Source: Sipunculus nudus (Eukaryota > Annelida > Sipuncula > Golfingiida > Sipunculidae). From it: 64,000 nt of DNA. The notes beneath the pieces are model-generated. The model saw only the letters and a list, made by a program, of their open reading frames with translations, was not told where the DNA came from and did not search any database. Below are positions 10,256 to 22,684 of this stretch, one piece after another. Location: the NCBI GenBank assembly GCA_026874595.1, contig CM049311.1, positions 67,030,453-67,094,452 on the forward strand, given 5' to 3'. Both the position numbers and the translations under genes were made by a program. Each line of letters begins with the position of its first letter. Positions within the stretch are counted from its first letter, which is position 1.

Positions 10256-12421
10256 TTTTTATAAAAAAATAATTGACAATTTATTTTGTTAGGACCTGGC
10301 ATTTTCAACAAAGTTGCTTTTGCATTTGCTATGTTCAAAAATATTTGTGTCGAGGTCAGGCATCATATTATAACACTCGTAATGCAAACCTTTTGTAGAT
10401 GTCATGATCTCTATCCTCTGATGCCAAGGTTTTTTTTTTAATATCTATACCAGTTCAACCTGGCAAAGAAATAGATGTCACGTAATCAGCAACGTAAAGG
10501 TCTTTATCTCACTGATAGCTGTGTAAGTATCAACAAGGAAAATGTCATCATTATCATTATCTTTCCTTTTGTGCTGTTTTGACCGTAACTGAGTCTTTAT
10601 TGGTGTGTTTAAAATTATTTAACACTTTTTTAGAGTTACATTGTCACGTTTCCTACAGATAGTTTGGCGTTTTGGCACATTCGTCACAAGTTTGCGCCGG
10701 TCGGGGGATACTGCCGGCCGACACAAGCTAACATTCGCAACCCACTGACCAGCACAAAGACCTTACAGGTCGTCAAAAAACCAGCAACTAGCAATGAAAC
10801 TGTTAAATTAAATTTGTACCTCATAATTATGTTTAAAAATATGAATCAATCGAGAGCCAAAATAATCATTAGATAAAGTTATAACACATAGAACAAAAAT
10901 AAAGCTTACATATTTTGACAATGAGTGTGAACACCTAGTGTTAATACCTGACATTATCATTATTTATGCGTGATGAAATGGGGAACACCCCGGAATCTCT
11001 CTGTGATTGGATAATTGCGGAGATAAGGTCAGAGTGCACATCCAGAAAGTTCCATGTTAACGGGTCAGTCTAAAATTCGGAGAATCCGCAAAAGCCGGAG
11101 AATTTTCTGAGGGTTTTTGATGGATGGTTTATACATTTGATAGTTGAAAATAAACATTAATATCGCTTGAAAACCTGTACTATATTACTCTTAGCATGTT
11201 TCCCCACTGTTAAAAGAACTTTATTCTACGAGTTAAATCAAAGTCCTTGGACCCCCCGTCATGACCATCTTCGCTTGCTAATTCAATGTCCGTAAATGTA
11301 GTCAGCATTAAAATTTGTCTAGCTATATAACCCTTCGGGCTAGATACCGCTTCACTTGAACAAACTATCGATCATACGGAGCTAGAATTGAAAGAACCAT
11401 TATAATGTCCGATTTTGTTTTTTTTCTGTTTTTAATAATACTGCTTTCCTGAGACAGTTGTCGTCACTTTGGTTCATCTATTACCACCCACTGGGTGAAC
11501 CCGTTGTGTTATGTGCCAGTGGCAGTTGTTATTCATAGTGATATCGGTCAATGCTGCGAGTCAGGTGGAACTGACTGTGGGCCAGTACGCTTTAACGGAA
11601 CAAAATGCACCAAATCACCTGAGAATCAACCGGTGTTGCCGGGTAAACAGTTGACAGAGCTCTGCGAATATTCGTACCGTTTGATGATTTATTTTTTGTT
11701 TTGCAGAAAACTGGGAATCCTTATCCGAGTTGGCCATGGTCTAATTAACAGCCCTGTTTGTCCGCTCACTAGTTTCCGTTCTGTGACACTGGGTGTGTAT
11801 TTAAGCAATACTATTGATCCGTTTTACTTTTTTTCGCTCTTGTTGATAGAACTTTAATAATCACTAATTTCATTGTATTTGTTGGTAAGACTTTATTCAA
11901 ATTACCAATGTTTCTTTAATATATTTCCATGGTTACTTTGCCTGTCACTGTTTAATAATCAAGTTTTGATAATACTAAATAAACTCACTTATAAACGCTC
12001 AATAAACACCAAGTTTCTGTGATTTACTTATCAATTCTGACAAATCTTCAAATCTTCCAGAAGTTGTGGAAAAGCTAAACAGCTGCAGGTATCAATATTT
12101 GTTAATATTCTGGGGTAAAGAACCGTCTGCCTTGGCAACAAATTTCCATTTTCAATGCAATTACTCTAAGCAATTTTTTGTTTCATTTAACGAAGACTAG
12201 TGTTTTGACGGTTTACTTACACCCCCCCCCCCTTCCTCCCATTCTGAAGGGGGTATTTTCAGGGTTTTTTTCCTGCTGCTCACGTCACTAGTTCCTTCTT
12301 TATGTGTATGTTATATTGTTAACTCGTTGAATTTTATTTATTTAAATGTTAAACTCTATAGGCAAGGGATGATGTTTCATTCTCTCTGGTATGTCGGTCA
12401 AGATATTTAAAATCATCTTTT

Positions 12422-12424
<3 letters not shown>
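10256..12424. other. Non-coding sequence
   Basis: Mostly AT-rich with a C run near 12221-12232. A 120-codon open frame at 11495-11857 begins at GTG and shows no recognisable domain. Nothing supported as a gene. Confidence 0.4.

Positions 12425-12475
<51 letters not shown>
12425..12475. repeat. (TA)n microsatellite
   Basis: About 25 TA units. Confidence 0.97.
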
Positions 12476-12478
<3 letters not shown>

Positions 12479-13980
12479 ATTTTATAGATATAATATTATC
12501 ATCAGTAACAAGTGGGAGAGTAGCCATGTAGCAGAGAGAGTTGTAAGAACTGCGTCAACGATCCCACTGGATATAAATTATGCAAAAAAGTTGCCTTCGT
12601 CAAACGTTTCAACGATATGACAATTATGGCGAGTCATCACGACCGAATTAACTGGCACGGCATTATTGCCCTTTCATTTTAAGGAAGGCCTCAGAAGGGG
12701 GCAGGCTCCTTCGGGATGTCTCATCATGATTTTATGACATCCGCGGAATGATAAGATTTATTAAAACCAGCAGGAACTTGATCATGTTCTGCTCTTTTCA
12801 ATTTGTTATGACATGTGTTTAATAAAAACACCATAGCCCGTCAGTTATAGCATTACCAACTTTGGTTGAACTTGGTTAATTTCCAAGTCCTTATACTGGC
12901 CAAAGAAATTTTGACCACTCCCAAAAAGTAGAAGGGGGAACTTTCATTTATTTACTTCAGCGATTGCTTCTCTCAAGAGGAAGGTCATTTGGTTTAAAGC
13001 GAATTCGCTTGATGTTAAAAAACTATGAAATACTGATAGATGTAAACGGAGCCGGAGTTTTATTATTAGCACTATGGCCTTTACTTCTAGTTCAAACACC
13101 ACCCACGATTTTTCCTGTCACCAAATCTGTATATAATCAATAGGTTTCCATATTCAAATACAGATACCCGCCAACGCGTCTATCAGTCTCGCTGTTACTC
13201 CCTAAATATCCAGTGTGATTGATTAAAACAGTCCATCGGCAGGTTGAGCGTTGTATGCCCGTTATTGTCATATCATAAAAAATGTATGCTTGTTATCATC
13301 TTGACAGAGGTGGGATGGAACGCTGGACACTGAGGGGCCGCAGAGAGACTCGAAGTATTTACGGGTTCTATCAATAACTCTTATATCAGAAACATTTTTA
13401 TCTAGGAACTAAACTGACATCTTCTCAGATGGTATTTTGAAACTTTCTGTGTTATCTCGTTATACTCCTTCCGTGCAATTTGGGTCTCCGACTGTAAAAT
13501 GTGTTTTTATGTATTGTTACACATTTGCTAAACTGTCTATATATTGTTACCACATTTGCTTATGTAGCCTTAGTTCATGAAGGTTAGCCGTGAGGTAAAC
13601 CCTGGATAAACATTTCAGTGATTTTGAGTGCTTTAATCATCTGTATCAGCAACTTACCCAATTAATCCCTCTATTATAAACAGGTTTTTGATAACAGTAA
13701 CAAGTTACCCTCAAGGTGCACGAGTAAGCAAGCAGTATAAAAAATTGTCATTGAGAGAAGTATATAACATTTTTTTTTAAATTAGAAATTCAGATTTTTT
13801 AAATCCTAAGTATCACTTTTACTCCTAACCATGCGATACTTATTTATTGATGATATTCTAGAGCCGAAACCATCAAGAACTCATGTACATTTCATTCATA
13901 ATACTGACGGAGCTATAATGTGCTCAACTGGTTGTCGAATCTGTACATATTGTCATTTTATTAAAAGATGGCTGTGTTAA
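12476..13980. other. Unique non-coding sequence
   Basis: No tandem repeat, inverted element or convincing open frame. The lack of repeats over 1.5 kb leaves room for conserved non-coding sequence. Confidence 0.35.
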
Positions 13981-14450
13981 ACCTCGGTCACAACCGGGAT
14001 ACGGTCGTTGTTCGACGAGTGTTCTTGGGCTATTCCACGCGGTAGACGCACGGCAACCGTTCGTTTTTTTCAAAGGCCGCAGGGACCCCGCAACAACCGT
14101 AACTCAAATTAGCGCAAGCGCTTAAGTTGATGCGGCGGCCGTGCATCAGGCAGCCACCTACGGGCTCCTTACGGGCAGCGAACAGCGGACGTACGGATGT
14201 CGTAAGTGGCTCGGCTACCCGAGAGACGTACGGCGTACCTGCGGGCCCTTCTCACCTCCACGGATGGTGTCCACAGGTTGACGCTGACAATAGGGAGCGC
14301 AAGTCTCGTTTTATCTCTGTTGAAAGGAGGTAGAAAAGGCCGGTTCCAAAGTACTTCCGAAGACACCCTCATGTCAACATACGTCATGCGGACCTTGCTT
14401 AATGTGTTGTGTGTCAGCTTTTCACAGAACAAAGCGGATTCAACCGTTTG
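13981..14450. repeat. CpG-rich repeat-like block
   Basis: A sharply GC- and CpG-rich stretch (CGGTCACAACCGGG, GGCACGG and TACGG motifs) in an AT-rich region. Overlapping open frames on both strands (14127-14333, 14169-14432, 14206-14451) arise from low AT content and match nothing. An old repeat or a small CpG island are both possible. Confidence 0.35.
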
Positions 14451-14769
14451 AGCTTGTTTTCATATTGAACGGTAATATTATATCTTTTGGATACAAATTA
14501 TCAATAAGTTCTCCTGTTAAAGCTTGGTTTACCTTTTGTAAAACTACTAATATTTGGTAAAAAAAACTGCGCAGTCCTTGTATTCCAGAGCTAGCCTGTT
14601 ACTGAGCCATCATGCATATAGCCTAGACCTCAGCTATATTCGATAATGATTATAATAATAATAAAAATAATTAAGTTATTGTTATGATTATAATTATTGT
14701 TATTATTGTTCCTATATTTTTAGGAACAGTATTGGTAATAATAATTACAAATAACTCTTACCCAATCCA

Positions 14770-14770
<1 letters not shown>

Positions 14771-14819
<49 letters not shown>

Positions 14820-14993
14820 TAAACAGTTAGTTTTACTTCATGTACTACAGAACTGTTTCATGAGTACATCTGTCTAGCCGGCTCACTCTTCAGGTACTAA
14901 CTGAACTGATCAGACGAAGAGTGAGCCGGCTAGTCAGCTGTACTCATGAAACAGTTCTGTAGTACATGAAGGAAAACTAACTGTTTATGATAC

Positions 14994-15061
<68 letters not shown>
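14771..15061. repeat. Long hairpin bounded by (TA)n tracts
   Basis: A (TA)n tract (14771-14817), a left arm (about 14815-14892), a short loop, a right arm (about 14918-14992) and a second (TA)n tract (14999-15061) form a near-mirror structure. The arms share AAACAGTTAGTTTT, CTTCATGTACTACAGAACTG, TTTCATGAGTACA and CTAGCCGGCTCACTCTT with their reverse complements, with few mismatches. Both TA tracts extend the stem, so the full fold is close to 290 nt. It resembles a MITE or foldback unit whose ends are TA microsatellites; it could also give a double-stranded RNA if transcribed. Confidence 0.85.
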
Positions 15062-15063
<2 letters not shown>

Positions 15064-15065
<2 letters not shown>

Positions 15066-15782
15066 GCGCCGTATTTCCGAATGCCAAATTTCCGAAAATT
15101 CGTGTTACCGAAAATTAAAATGGGGAACCAAAAATTTAATCGTATTTCCGAAATATATTTCATGTATGTAAATACCTAAAATGAATATTTGTAATAACGA
15201 GTCACAAGGCCTGCAGTAATGTGTTAAGCCCAGGGGGTGACCCTTATTGATAAGTTCTGGTCCGATGTTGTCGCCGGGGCAAAGGTGTGAAAACTACAGC
15301 TAGCCCTGCAACGCTTGGCCCCCTGTACCCCTAGTTCGTCGGCTTAGGACATGATGCCAGGCTACATAACTGAGCAGTTTACTCGCATCAGCATTGATGA
15401 TGTATAATTCATAAAACGCTCGTGCTCGAGCAGCTTTTATATGTCCCGTTCTTCAATTACGTAGATCGAAAGAAACACCGTGTTACTTGGCGATGTCATT
15501 TGACCTTTCCCTCAAGTGAATTTGATGAAAAAGAGAGCACGCAAGTATCCTTAAAGCAGGTTAGACTGTTCTTTGCCAATTAGGCAATAATCCAATATTT
15601 TTTATGTCTCGGTCGGCAATTACGAATATCGAAAAGAAACACCGTGTTCCTCGGGTAAAATGGCATTAAGTTAATCATTAACTGTCGTACCAACTTGCCG
15701 CTAGACCCTTGTCCGCATTTCCGAATGTTCGTTTTTACGAACAATAAGCTTTTCCCTCGACGCTTTCCGGAAAACGGCGCTC
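15064..15782. mobile_element. TA-target MITE (Tc1/mariner-like)
   Basis: The left end reads GAGCGCCGTATTTCCGAA and the reverse complement of the right end reads GAGCGCCGTTTTCCGGAA. Both are flanked by TA (15062-15063 and 15783-15784), the target duplicated by Tc1/mariner elements. The 719-bp interior has no transposase. It contains a diverged ~65-bp direct repeat (about 15437-15500 and 15600-15667) sharing GAAACACCGTGTT, so the element may be a composite or have an internal duplication. Confidence 0.7.
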
Positions 15783-15784
15783 TA

Positions 15785-16135
15785 CTGTATCTTTATATGG
15801 GTGTGTATTTGGAAAAAATATATTTTCGTGTTAATGAAATATCTTTCAAACATATCAAAATTATAAAATACAAAATATGTCGCATCCATTAATCTATAAA
15901 TATATATGTAAACATTACACATGTTTGTATGTATATGTATGTATTCCTATATATATAAATATAAATTATATATACATATATTATTTACATATAAATATAT
16001 TAAATATAATATTTATTTTATTTATATATATATATTATATAAATCGTATATATATATATTTTTAAGTTTTATAAATATATAATATTTAGTTTATTTTGCA
16101 TATTTATATTTTATATAAAACATATATATATGATT

Positions 16136-16138
<3 letters not shown>
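15785..16138. other. Very AT-rich sequence
   Basis: Dominated by irregular ATATAAATATA and TTTATAT patterns leading into two pure TA tracts. No coding content. Confidence 0.6.
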
Positions 16139-16174
<36 letters not shown>

Positions 16175-16197
16175 GGTCTAATATAATATACATCCCA

Positions 16198-16235
<38 letters not shown>
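16139..16235. repeat. Paired (TA)n tracts
   Basis: Two TA tracts (16139-16172 and 16199-16235) separated by 26 bp. Confidence 0.95.
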
Positions 16236-16238
<3 letters not shown>

Positions 16239-17230
16239 TTTTACTGGTTGGATTAAAATATCTATCAATATTATCTGTATCTGTCACTATCACAGCATAG
16301 TGTGTGAGTAAGCCCTGGAGCTCTTCATTTAAGACCGCTGTCAAATTTATTTAGATGATCCTCACGTCCTAATGTAAGATCAAGGGGCTTGAGAGGCTAT
16401 TACTTATATAAATGCTTTGAGTGTCATATTGCTTCAGTTTAATAAAAACAAAGCCTTTGCGATTGATTTCCTGAGGCCCGTACATTAATCAGTCATGAGA
16501 ACGTCACGTCTGGAGACCGAAAGAAGAACATGTCTCAAGCTCACGCAAGTTCATGCACTTAATGAACGAACTTACGCTCCCTGTTATTAAAGACGACGTA
16601 CACCATAAAATCTACCCACAGTCCTCGGCCGCAGGTGCATGTTGTTAATTACATCAAGATTAGTCACTCATATCCTGTTATAATATGACAGAAATATCTT
16701 GAAAAAAGTTTCTTTTTCATATATTAATCTTGCACTTTTGAACCAGAAACGACTACAGCTGTATTTCTGTTGTCTTCTGCTAGAAGATCTGCTGTGTACC
16801 ATAGTCTAATTATTTGATTATTTCTTTGCCATGGTCTCCGTGTGTTACTTATCCTTCTTCGAGGCAGTGTTCATTTTTATTGGCGACAGCCAATGACACA
16901 GGCATTCCTATGAGGGACCACTTTCATCAAAGCAGAACCTTACACTCTGGCTTTACAACAACTAAAATTAATACTACGGTATCGCAATAGTAAAATAAGT
17001 ATATAAATTGTTGTATATTTTTTATTATCAACAAGCAGTTTATCAACAGTTTACCCTGTACATGCGGCATTTTTTTACAAACAGAAAATCCACGTCACCT
17101 AAAATGGTTGGTTCCACATGCGCCGAGGTTGAGAGGGCACTAGTTACAAAACGACCTATAAAGTGAACAAGTATGTCATTAACTCATCTTAATGTTAAGT
17201 TGGACCAATGACACCTTTCTATCCCTTTTA
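16236..17230. other. Unique non-coding sequence
   Basis: Repeat-free apart from ordinary AT richness. 16380-16640 has mixed composition with several homeobox-like TTAATCA/TTAATAA motifs. No coding signal. Confidence 0.35.
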
Positions 17231-17258
17231 AGCTCACCTGACTGAAAGTCATCTGAGC
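17231..17258. repeat. Isolated left-terminal hairpin of the pearl-like family
   Basis: Matches the start of the 40038-42034 element (AGCTCA.CTGACT.AAAGTC then ATCTGAGC), a self-complementary end. The family's usual continuation (GATCACTCTTTGTCCG) is not here; it reappears at about 17660. Either this is a truncated copy or about 400 bp was inserted into one copy. Confidence 0.6.
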
Positions 17259-18059
17259 TATTGTAACATTCTTGCCCTTTGACCTTCAAGGGGTGGGCAT
17301 CAACACTGATTGACAGTCAATATAGAGATGCCCCATAGCCAATCACAAGCAGCTAAGGACTTCGCCCTCTGCCCCTCTAGAATAAAACTCCCTTGCCCTG
17401 GGGATTCACCCTCTCTTGGATCATCGAGCAGTGGACCCCTATGCCTGCCCTCTGTGGCAGGCAGAGGGTATATGGCTTCTTTTTCACCTTGGGGTTGGTT
17501 TTACGACAGTTCAGATAATAATATGCAGTCCTGATAATTTGAAGGTTTAGGCTCTAAATTTTATTCCAGTAAAAAAGTGTTATTTTATCTCTTTAAATTG
17601 TGCGATTGCATGTTGCCCAAGCCCAATTTCCTCCCAGAATAAATAAGCAGCTACACTATAGCGATCACTCTTTGTCCGTCGTCCGTCCGGCCTTCCGTCC
17701 GTTAACAGGGCACAAATCGAAACCGCTAAACCTGGAATCTTCTAACTTGGCATCCTGGGAGGTCCATTAAAATCTCCTTGGAACCGTAAAAATAGGTCTC
17801 TGTTACCCATATTCTTTGATCTATGGGGCTCCGAAGTACCCCCCACAATAATGGAAAATTTGATACAAAAACTCAAGTATCTGAACAACTAATGCATTGA
17901 TCACCATGATTTTTTGCATGGATATTGATCATGGAGTGTTACATCAGTTTCTGCAGACTGGTGGCGCCACCTGTATTTTTTTCGATTTTTTACGATTTTT
18001 TGGAGACCTCTTAAGATGCGGTCATCTGTTAACAGGGCACAAATCGTAACGACTGGATC

Positions 18060-18660
18060 TTGAATCTTCTCTCTTGACATGCAAAGAAGTACGCTCCCGA
18101 GGCAGCGGAAATCTTGCGCTTCTAAAGAAGCAACTTATTTTCACGCTGCCAGCTTTGACCGTTAATGATATATTTAGACACCAGATGGCGGTTCGTGGTC
18201 CGCTGATAAAAACGTGCGTATGATGTGACAAGCAGCCAACCAGATGCCAATAAACAAACACTCGACAGGCATCCAGGCTCCGCCCATAGCTGCGCATCAA
18301 GCGCCGCTGTGACAGTTTACGGTCGAATTTTAATTGCTCCCTCTGCATTCTCGCATCATCGACCGATTCGATTTTGACATTATGACTGTGTTAGCGTAGT
18401 TTCGTTTGAACTACAGCTCACCGGCCGGGCATCCTATGTGCCCAAAGCCCTAAGCAAACCACGTCTGGAGCAATTCTCTCTGAGCCTGTGGCCTGTTCAG
18501 ACGGTTACCGGGACGATGAGCTGTCGCTCAAAACAAAATGAACATGATTGGCTCCGTGTATTCCTCGCTTGGCAGTGTCTTGCAGCACAAGTTCTCAACT
18601 GATTTGACAAAAATACAGTGCTCTCCTCTGGTGAAGCAATTCAGGATACGAGGTCATAAC
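18060..18660. other. GC-richer island inside the pearl-like element
   Basis: About 600 bp of mixed, CpG-containing sequence without the flanking family's repeats. It includes GATGCCAATAAACAAACA and TCCGCCC-type motifs and a 108-codon minus-strand frame with no recognisable domain. Probably an insertion or unrelated genomic DNA. Confidence 0.35.
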
Positions 18661-18719
18661 AAACAGCGCTTACGATATAGGTAATAGGCCTATAGTTGAT
18701 CTAATCTGCAAAAATGTAA

Positions 18720-19330
18720 ATTTTTTTTTTAACCCCATAACCTTTGAAGTATTAAACATTTTGCCCTCAAATTGGTACAGCAGTTGTTCCTACTAAAATC
18801 AAGGACAAGTTAAAAAACTGACCTTGACCTTCATCTTCAAGATCAAATCTGCAGAAATATGACATTTTTGTGAACCCCATAACTTCTGAAGTATTCCACA
18901 TTTTGTCCTCAAGTTTGGTACACCAATTGTTCCTACCATGTTCTCGGACAAGTTCTAAACCTGACCTTGACCTTTCTCTTCAATGTAAAAATTCCCGAAA
19001 TGTCAATTTCTTATGAACCCCATAACTTTTGTAGTATTTTCAATTTTATCCTCAAATTTGGTACAACAGTTGTTACTACCAAGCTCTCAGAGGAGTGTGA
19101 AACCTGGTGACCTTGACCAGTATCTTCAAGGTCAAATCAGTGGAATCATAGTGATTGTCTTGTGGATGAGATAACTTTTAAAGGGCTGCATTGTTCCTAC
19201 CAAAATCTTGGACGTGTTAGAAATCCTGTGACCTTGAACCTTGATCTTCAAAAGTTCTTGAGTTCGAAAAGCAGTGACCTTGACCTTCAAAGTCTAATCT
19301 GCTGAGATCTAGATTCTTGATCTTGTTTTG
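18720..19330. repeat. ~145-bp tandem repeat with TGACCTTGA motifs
   Basis: Successive units share AACCCCATAAC...TGAAGTATT, CCTCAAATTTGGTACA, AGTTGTTCCTAC and TGACCTTGACC. Units begin near 18731, 18876 and 19017, with more degenerate ones after. Each carries one or two TGACCTTGA motifs; the unit near 19110 has the motif in both orientations. Confidence 0.8.
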
Positions 19331-19479
19331 AGATATTGCATATTTTACCCCTTATGTTTTGGGATGAGCCATAGGGGGAGACATATATCTGTTTTGCACT
19401 GCAAAAACAGAGCCATTCTAGTTTGGACATTTTGTACACATTTTTATGTCTATATTTGAGAATTTCAAATAAAGCAGTT

Positions 19480-19760
19480 GTCCATTAACAGGGCACAAAT
19501 CATGAGTGTTGGACCTAGAATCTTCTAACTGATATCCTTTAGAGTTCCATGAAAAATATCCTTGGAAAATTGAAATTAGGTCATGGTTAACTATATTTTG
19601 TAAATTAGGGGAGAAAACCTGACCACCAAGTGAGTCAGGTGGGGCACAAATTGTATCCATTTGGCCTAAAATCTTCATACATGACTTTCAGGGAGGTCCC
19701 TTAAAATCTCCTTGGAAACCTGATATGGGTTTCACTCAGACCCATTTTCTACAAGCTGTG
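19480..19760. repeat. Tandem core units of the pearl-like family
   Basis: Two diverged units of GGCACAAATCA/TTG...CCTAGAATCTTCTAAC...CTTGGAAA...AGGTCATGGTTAAC, the same core seen at 29.7-31.1 kb. Confidence 0.75.
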
Positions 19761-19955
19761 TGAAAGGATTTGATTTTAATACTTAATTAGTCAGGAGGGC
19801 ATAAATGGTAGCAGCTGCATGTAGATTAAGGTCATTGTAACCTATATCTAAGGGCTATTGGCAAAATACAGGATTTTAACTCTGGGAGTCTTTTTGCCCA
19901 TTGTTCAAGGCTCCTTAAATTCAGCTGAGCGTCACGGCCCATGGGCCACTTGTTT

Positions 19956-20495
19956 AGCACAAAAATGGTCCAGTAAAATTGTTTCCCTTATTGGTTACAC
20001 ATACTGATATATATAGGACGATGGATTTAGCCCATCTTACACAACATTGATTTTTCTATATAACAAATATAATGTGTTTTTAACGGGATTTCCCGTAAAT
20101 AGTGTAGTAGGCGAATGATAAAATATTTTGTGTGTGAATATTCCATCAATTTTAAATGACAAATCGCCTGACCAAAATGCTTTAAGTTACCTGCACAAAT
20201 GCAATAATCTAAAGTTTCCCTTTTTTCTAATGTTATAACAATCACTCTCAACACGCTGAACTGGAGAGTACTTGCCCGGTTCCGTCTCGATAACATATGA
20301 TGGCCACCTAGTACTTGTGTCACATATCTTTAACTTGGGCCCCACGGTATTATATAACGGGGTTTTACGTCACACATTTTAAAATATCGGTCCAAGCGTT
20401 GATGAGTGCACATTGAACAATTTCAGATCATACCCTTCAAAACAGTTGTTTCTTTATGCTCATTTTCTTAAATTCATATTTTCTTTTCTTCTTGA
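19956..20495. other. Non-coding sequence
   Basis: AT-rich with no recognisable element. Confidence 0.4.
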
Positions 20496-20651
20496 TTTCA
20501 CAAAGTAGTTTAAATCTTTGTATATTCTATGTTATGTTTGCATGTAACGTGTCGTGAGCTTTGGTGAAGTGCATTTCACAAAGTAGTTTAAATCTTTGTA
20601 TATTCTATGTTATGTTTGCATGTAACGTGTCGTGAGCTTTGGTGAAGTGCA
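20496..20651. repeat. Perfect 78-bp tandem duplication
   Basis: Two identical copies of a 78-bp unit beginning TTTCACAAAGTAGTTTAAAT and ending TTTGGTGAAGTGCA. Identity implies a very recent duplication or an assembly effect. Confidence 0.95.
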
Positions 20652-22026
20652 TGCGTCAATATAAATGTAATTAACAATAAAATAAACATTTTGCGACAAT
20701 TTAATTTTTTTTCATACATTATTTGCTTCTTTTTTATCTCGTATATTTCACATGCTTCATATAAAATATTATTCCTTAGCTAAATCAGCTAGGGGGAAAT
20801 ATAGTTAGTAGGCGGGGGTATAAACTAAATCAAGTCAATGATATACATGGAAGTAATCTGAAACAACGAATTTTGAAAATGTTCCTAGAATTTCTACGAA
20901 AGTAGTTTCAGATTTTTTACGAAACCTCTCGTACTCCACCTTTGCTACAATTCTCGGCGGCTCGGTGACAACACTGGAGTGTGGCAGGTTCATGTTTGTT
21001 AACGACTATTTGCGATTGTTTACGGTAGTCTCGATCACTCTGCGCCGAATCGTAAAATCCACTGTTCAGGGATTGTGGGAAAAGAAATTACATGCATTTG
21101 CCCACAATGCACTTGGGTATCTATTACATATTTGGTATTGAAATATATGTAGCGAAGGGAGCAGATAAAGGCCATTAAGACACGTTCGAGTATAATTGTT
21201 TCATGGCAAACTACATACACTAGAAGTTTTTGTGAAAAGGATTTTATCAAATAAGTGCGACACGATTATCATGCGCGTGTGAAATTTAAGCAACGTACTT
21301 TCACAACGGTTAAGGCTTATTTTGATTTTGAAGTGAGGCACTTGAGACAAGTATATAGCCCGGGCCATCTCACAATCTGCTATTAATGGATGAGGTTTGT
21401 TTGAGGTAGAAAACTTGGGGAAGGGTGTCAAGGCATGTACGCCGCCACAACTGTAAATGATATAATGACGTTGTTACAGTGACATCTAGAATATTTTACT
21501 TGATGAAACTTTGTACTTGCATCTGCATTAACTCGAATGAAAACAGCACAGATTATCCCGCGCAAAAGCCTACCCTATTTTTATACTTTAAACATCAACC
21601 CTATTCCTCAAATCAAACAGAAATAAAACTACATATTAATCATTGTTTATCCTGGTTCACTTTACAACAAAATCGTTTTTATTGTACTCATTTCCAATGA
21701 TAAAAAATTATCTCAGTGTCCAGGAAGCTAGTTCTTCAAATATCTTTATCAGATAATAAATTATCTCAAGACCCAAATCACAATTCAACATTCAAGATAT
21801 ATTTGAGTTAACATTTACGTGTCAATCCTTGTGTGCAAATAAGCCTTCTGAGCGCTGAATCATGCCAAACAGGAAAAAACACTACATAATGATAAATCAA
21901 CAAAAATTAATTATCACCTGTTCATAGAATAATTATAATATTTGTAGAACAGTTTCTGTAATGTTCTGGTTATACACACACACACATATATATTGGTTTA
22001 TTGTAATGGTTTACATAAAAAAATAA
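20652..22026. other. Non-coding sequence
   Basis: AT-rich. Contains a TACGA/ACGAAA-flavoured CpG block at about 20870-21060, similar in style to 9951-10255. No coding signal. Confidence 0.4.
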
Positions 22027-22048
22027 TATATATATATATATAATATAT

Positions 22049-22684
22049 ATTAACGGAACTTTATAACAACTGATCATGTAGTCATGACGAGCAAACATTT
22101 TGTTACGAAGATTAAAAAAATCAGATTCCCCAACACTAGGCAGCGTGAAATGTCTATGGGAATGAAGTCAGTGTTTTTTTTTTTTTTTTGTTAACAAATA
22201 ATTATTATTTATTTTTAGAACAATCCTTACAATCATTACAATAGCACCGTAAAACAATGATAAAATGTACATCACCAGAGTGTCCGGATCCTAGGCTTTG
22301 ATTCCTGGGTACCTCCACTGTCACAGCTCAACTAAAGTCCTTTAACACAAATAATCCAGATGAACCGTTCATGTAAATCTTCTCAGAGACTAGTCCGATT
22401 CAATCCCCAAAACAATCTATTGTAATCCAAAAGTGAACTTCTAGTAATAATTCCAAAGGCAGACTTAAGACAATCCGTAAAAGTCTGTATAAAATCTGTA
22501 GAATATCTGTAAGTTCTGCAATCATCGGAAAGGTTCCAAAAACTGACGAGAGAGTCACACTCTTCCGTGTCCGCAGGTTCGGTTCCTATAGCAGCTCACA
22601 GGGTTTGCGCTCGACACGAATCAGAATGCCTAGCACATGCCAAGTTAGGTAATATCCCGGCATAACAACCAGATACATGTAACA
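22049..22684 (-). mobile_element. Solo LTR-like unit A (shortened)
   Basis: Same family as the units at 43279-44087, 44106-44910 and 48840-51876. On the minus strand it starts TGTTACATGTATCTGG (22684) and ends with a GTTCCGTTA-type end (near 22051). Shared internal blocks include CTAGGATCCGGACACTCTGG, the GTTAACAAA A/T tract, TCATTCCCATAGACATTTCA and CGCTGCCTAGTGTT. It lies next to TA tracts on both sides, so any target duplication is hidden. Shorter than the other copies, with a deleted upstream (U3-like) part. Confidence 0.6.

Larger units (their letters stand above)
17655..19955 (+). mobile_element. Pearl-like / Helitron-like tandem-core element, copy 1
   Basis: Starts with GCGATCACTCTTTGTCCGTC followed by GTTAACAGGGCACAAATCG, runs through diverged tandem units (CCTAGAATCTTCTAACTTGG..., CTCCTTGGAA..., AGGTC...), and ends in GCTGAGCGTCACGG with the palindrome GGCCCATGGGCC (19936-19947) and CTTGTTT. 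No open frame spans it, so it is non-autonomous. The order of unique left end, tandem core and hairpin right end matches the bivalve pearl / Helitron-related class in outline (inference). The middle (18060-18660) is GC-richer and lacks the family's repeats. At 18720-19330 a different ~145-bp tandem unit appears. Confidence 0.6.

Noticed and set aside
11495-11857. 120-codon plus-strand frame with several Cys near its start
   Set aside because: It begins at GTG, lacks a signal peptide or recognisable domain, and ends in a hydrophobic AT-driven tail; no splice context supports it.
18022-18348. 108-codon minus-strand frame
   Set aside because: It runs from pearl-like repeat into the GC-richer island, with no domain; a composition effect.
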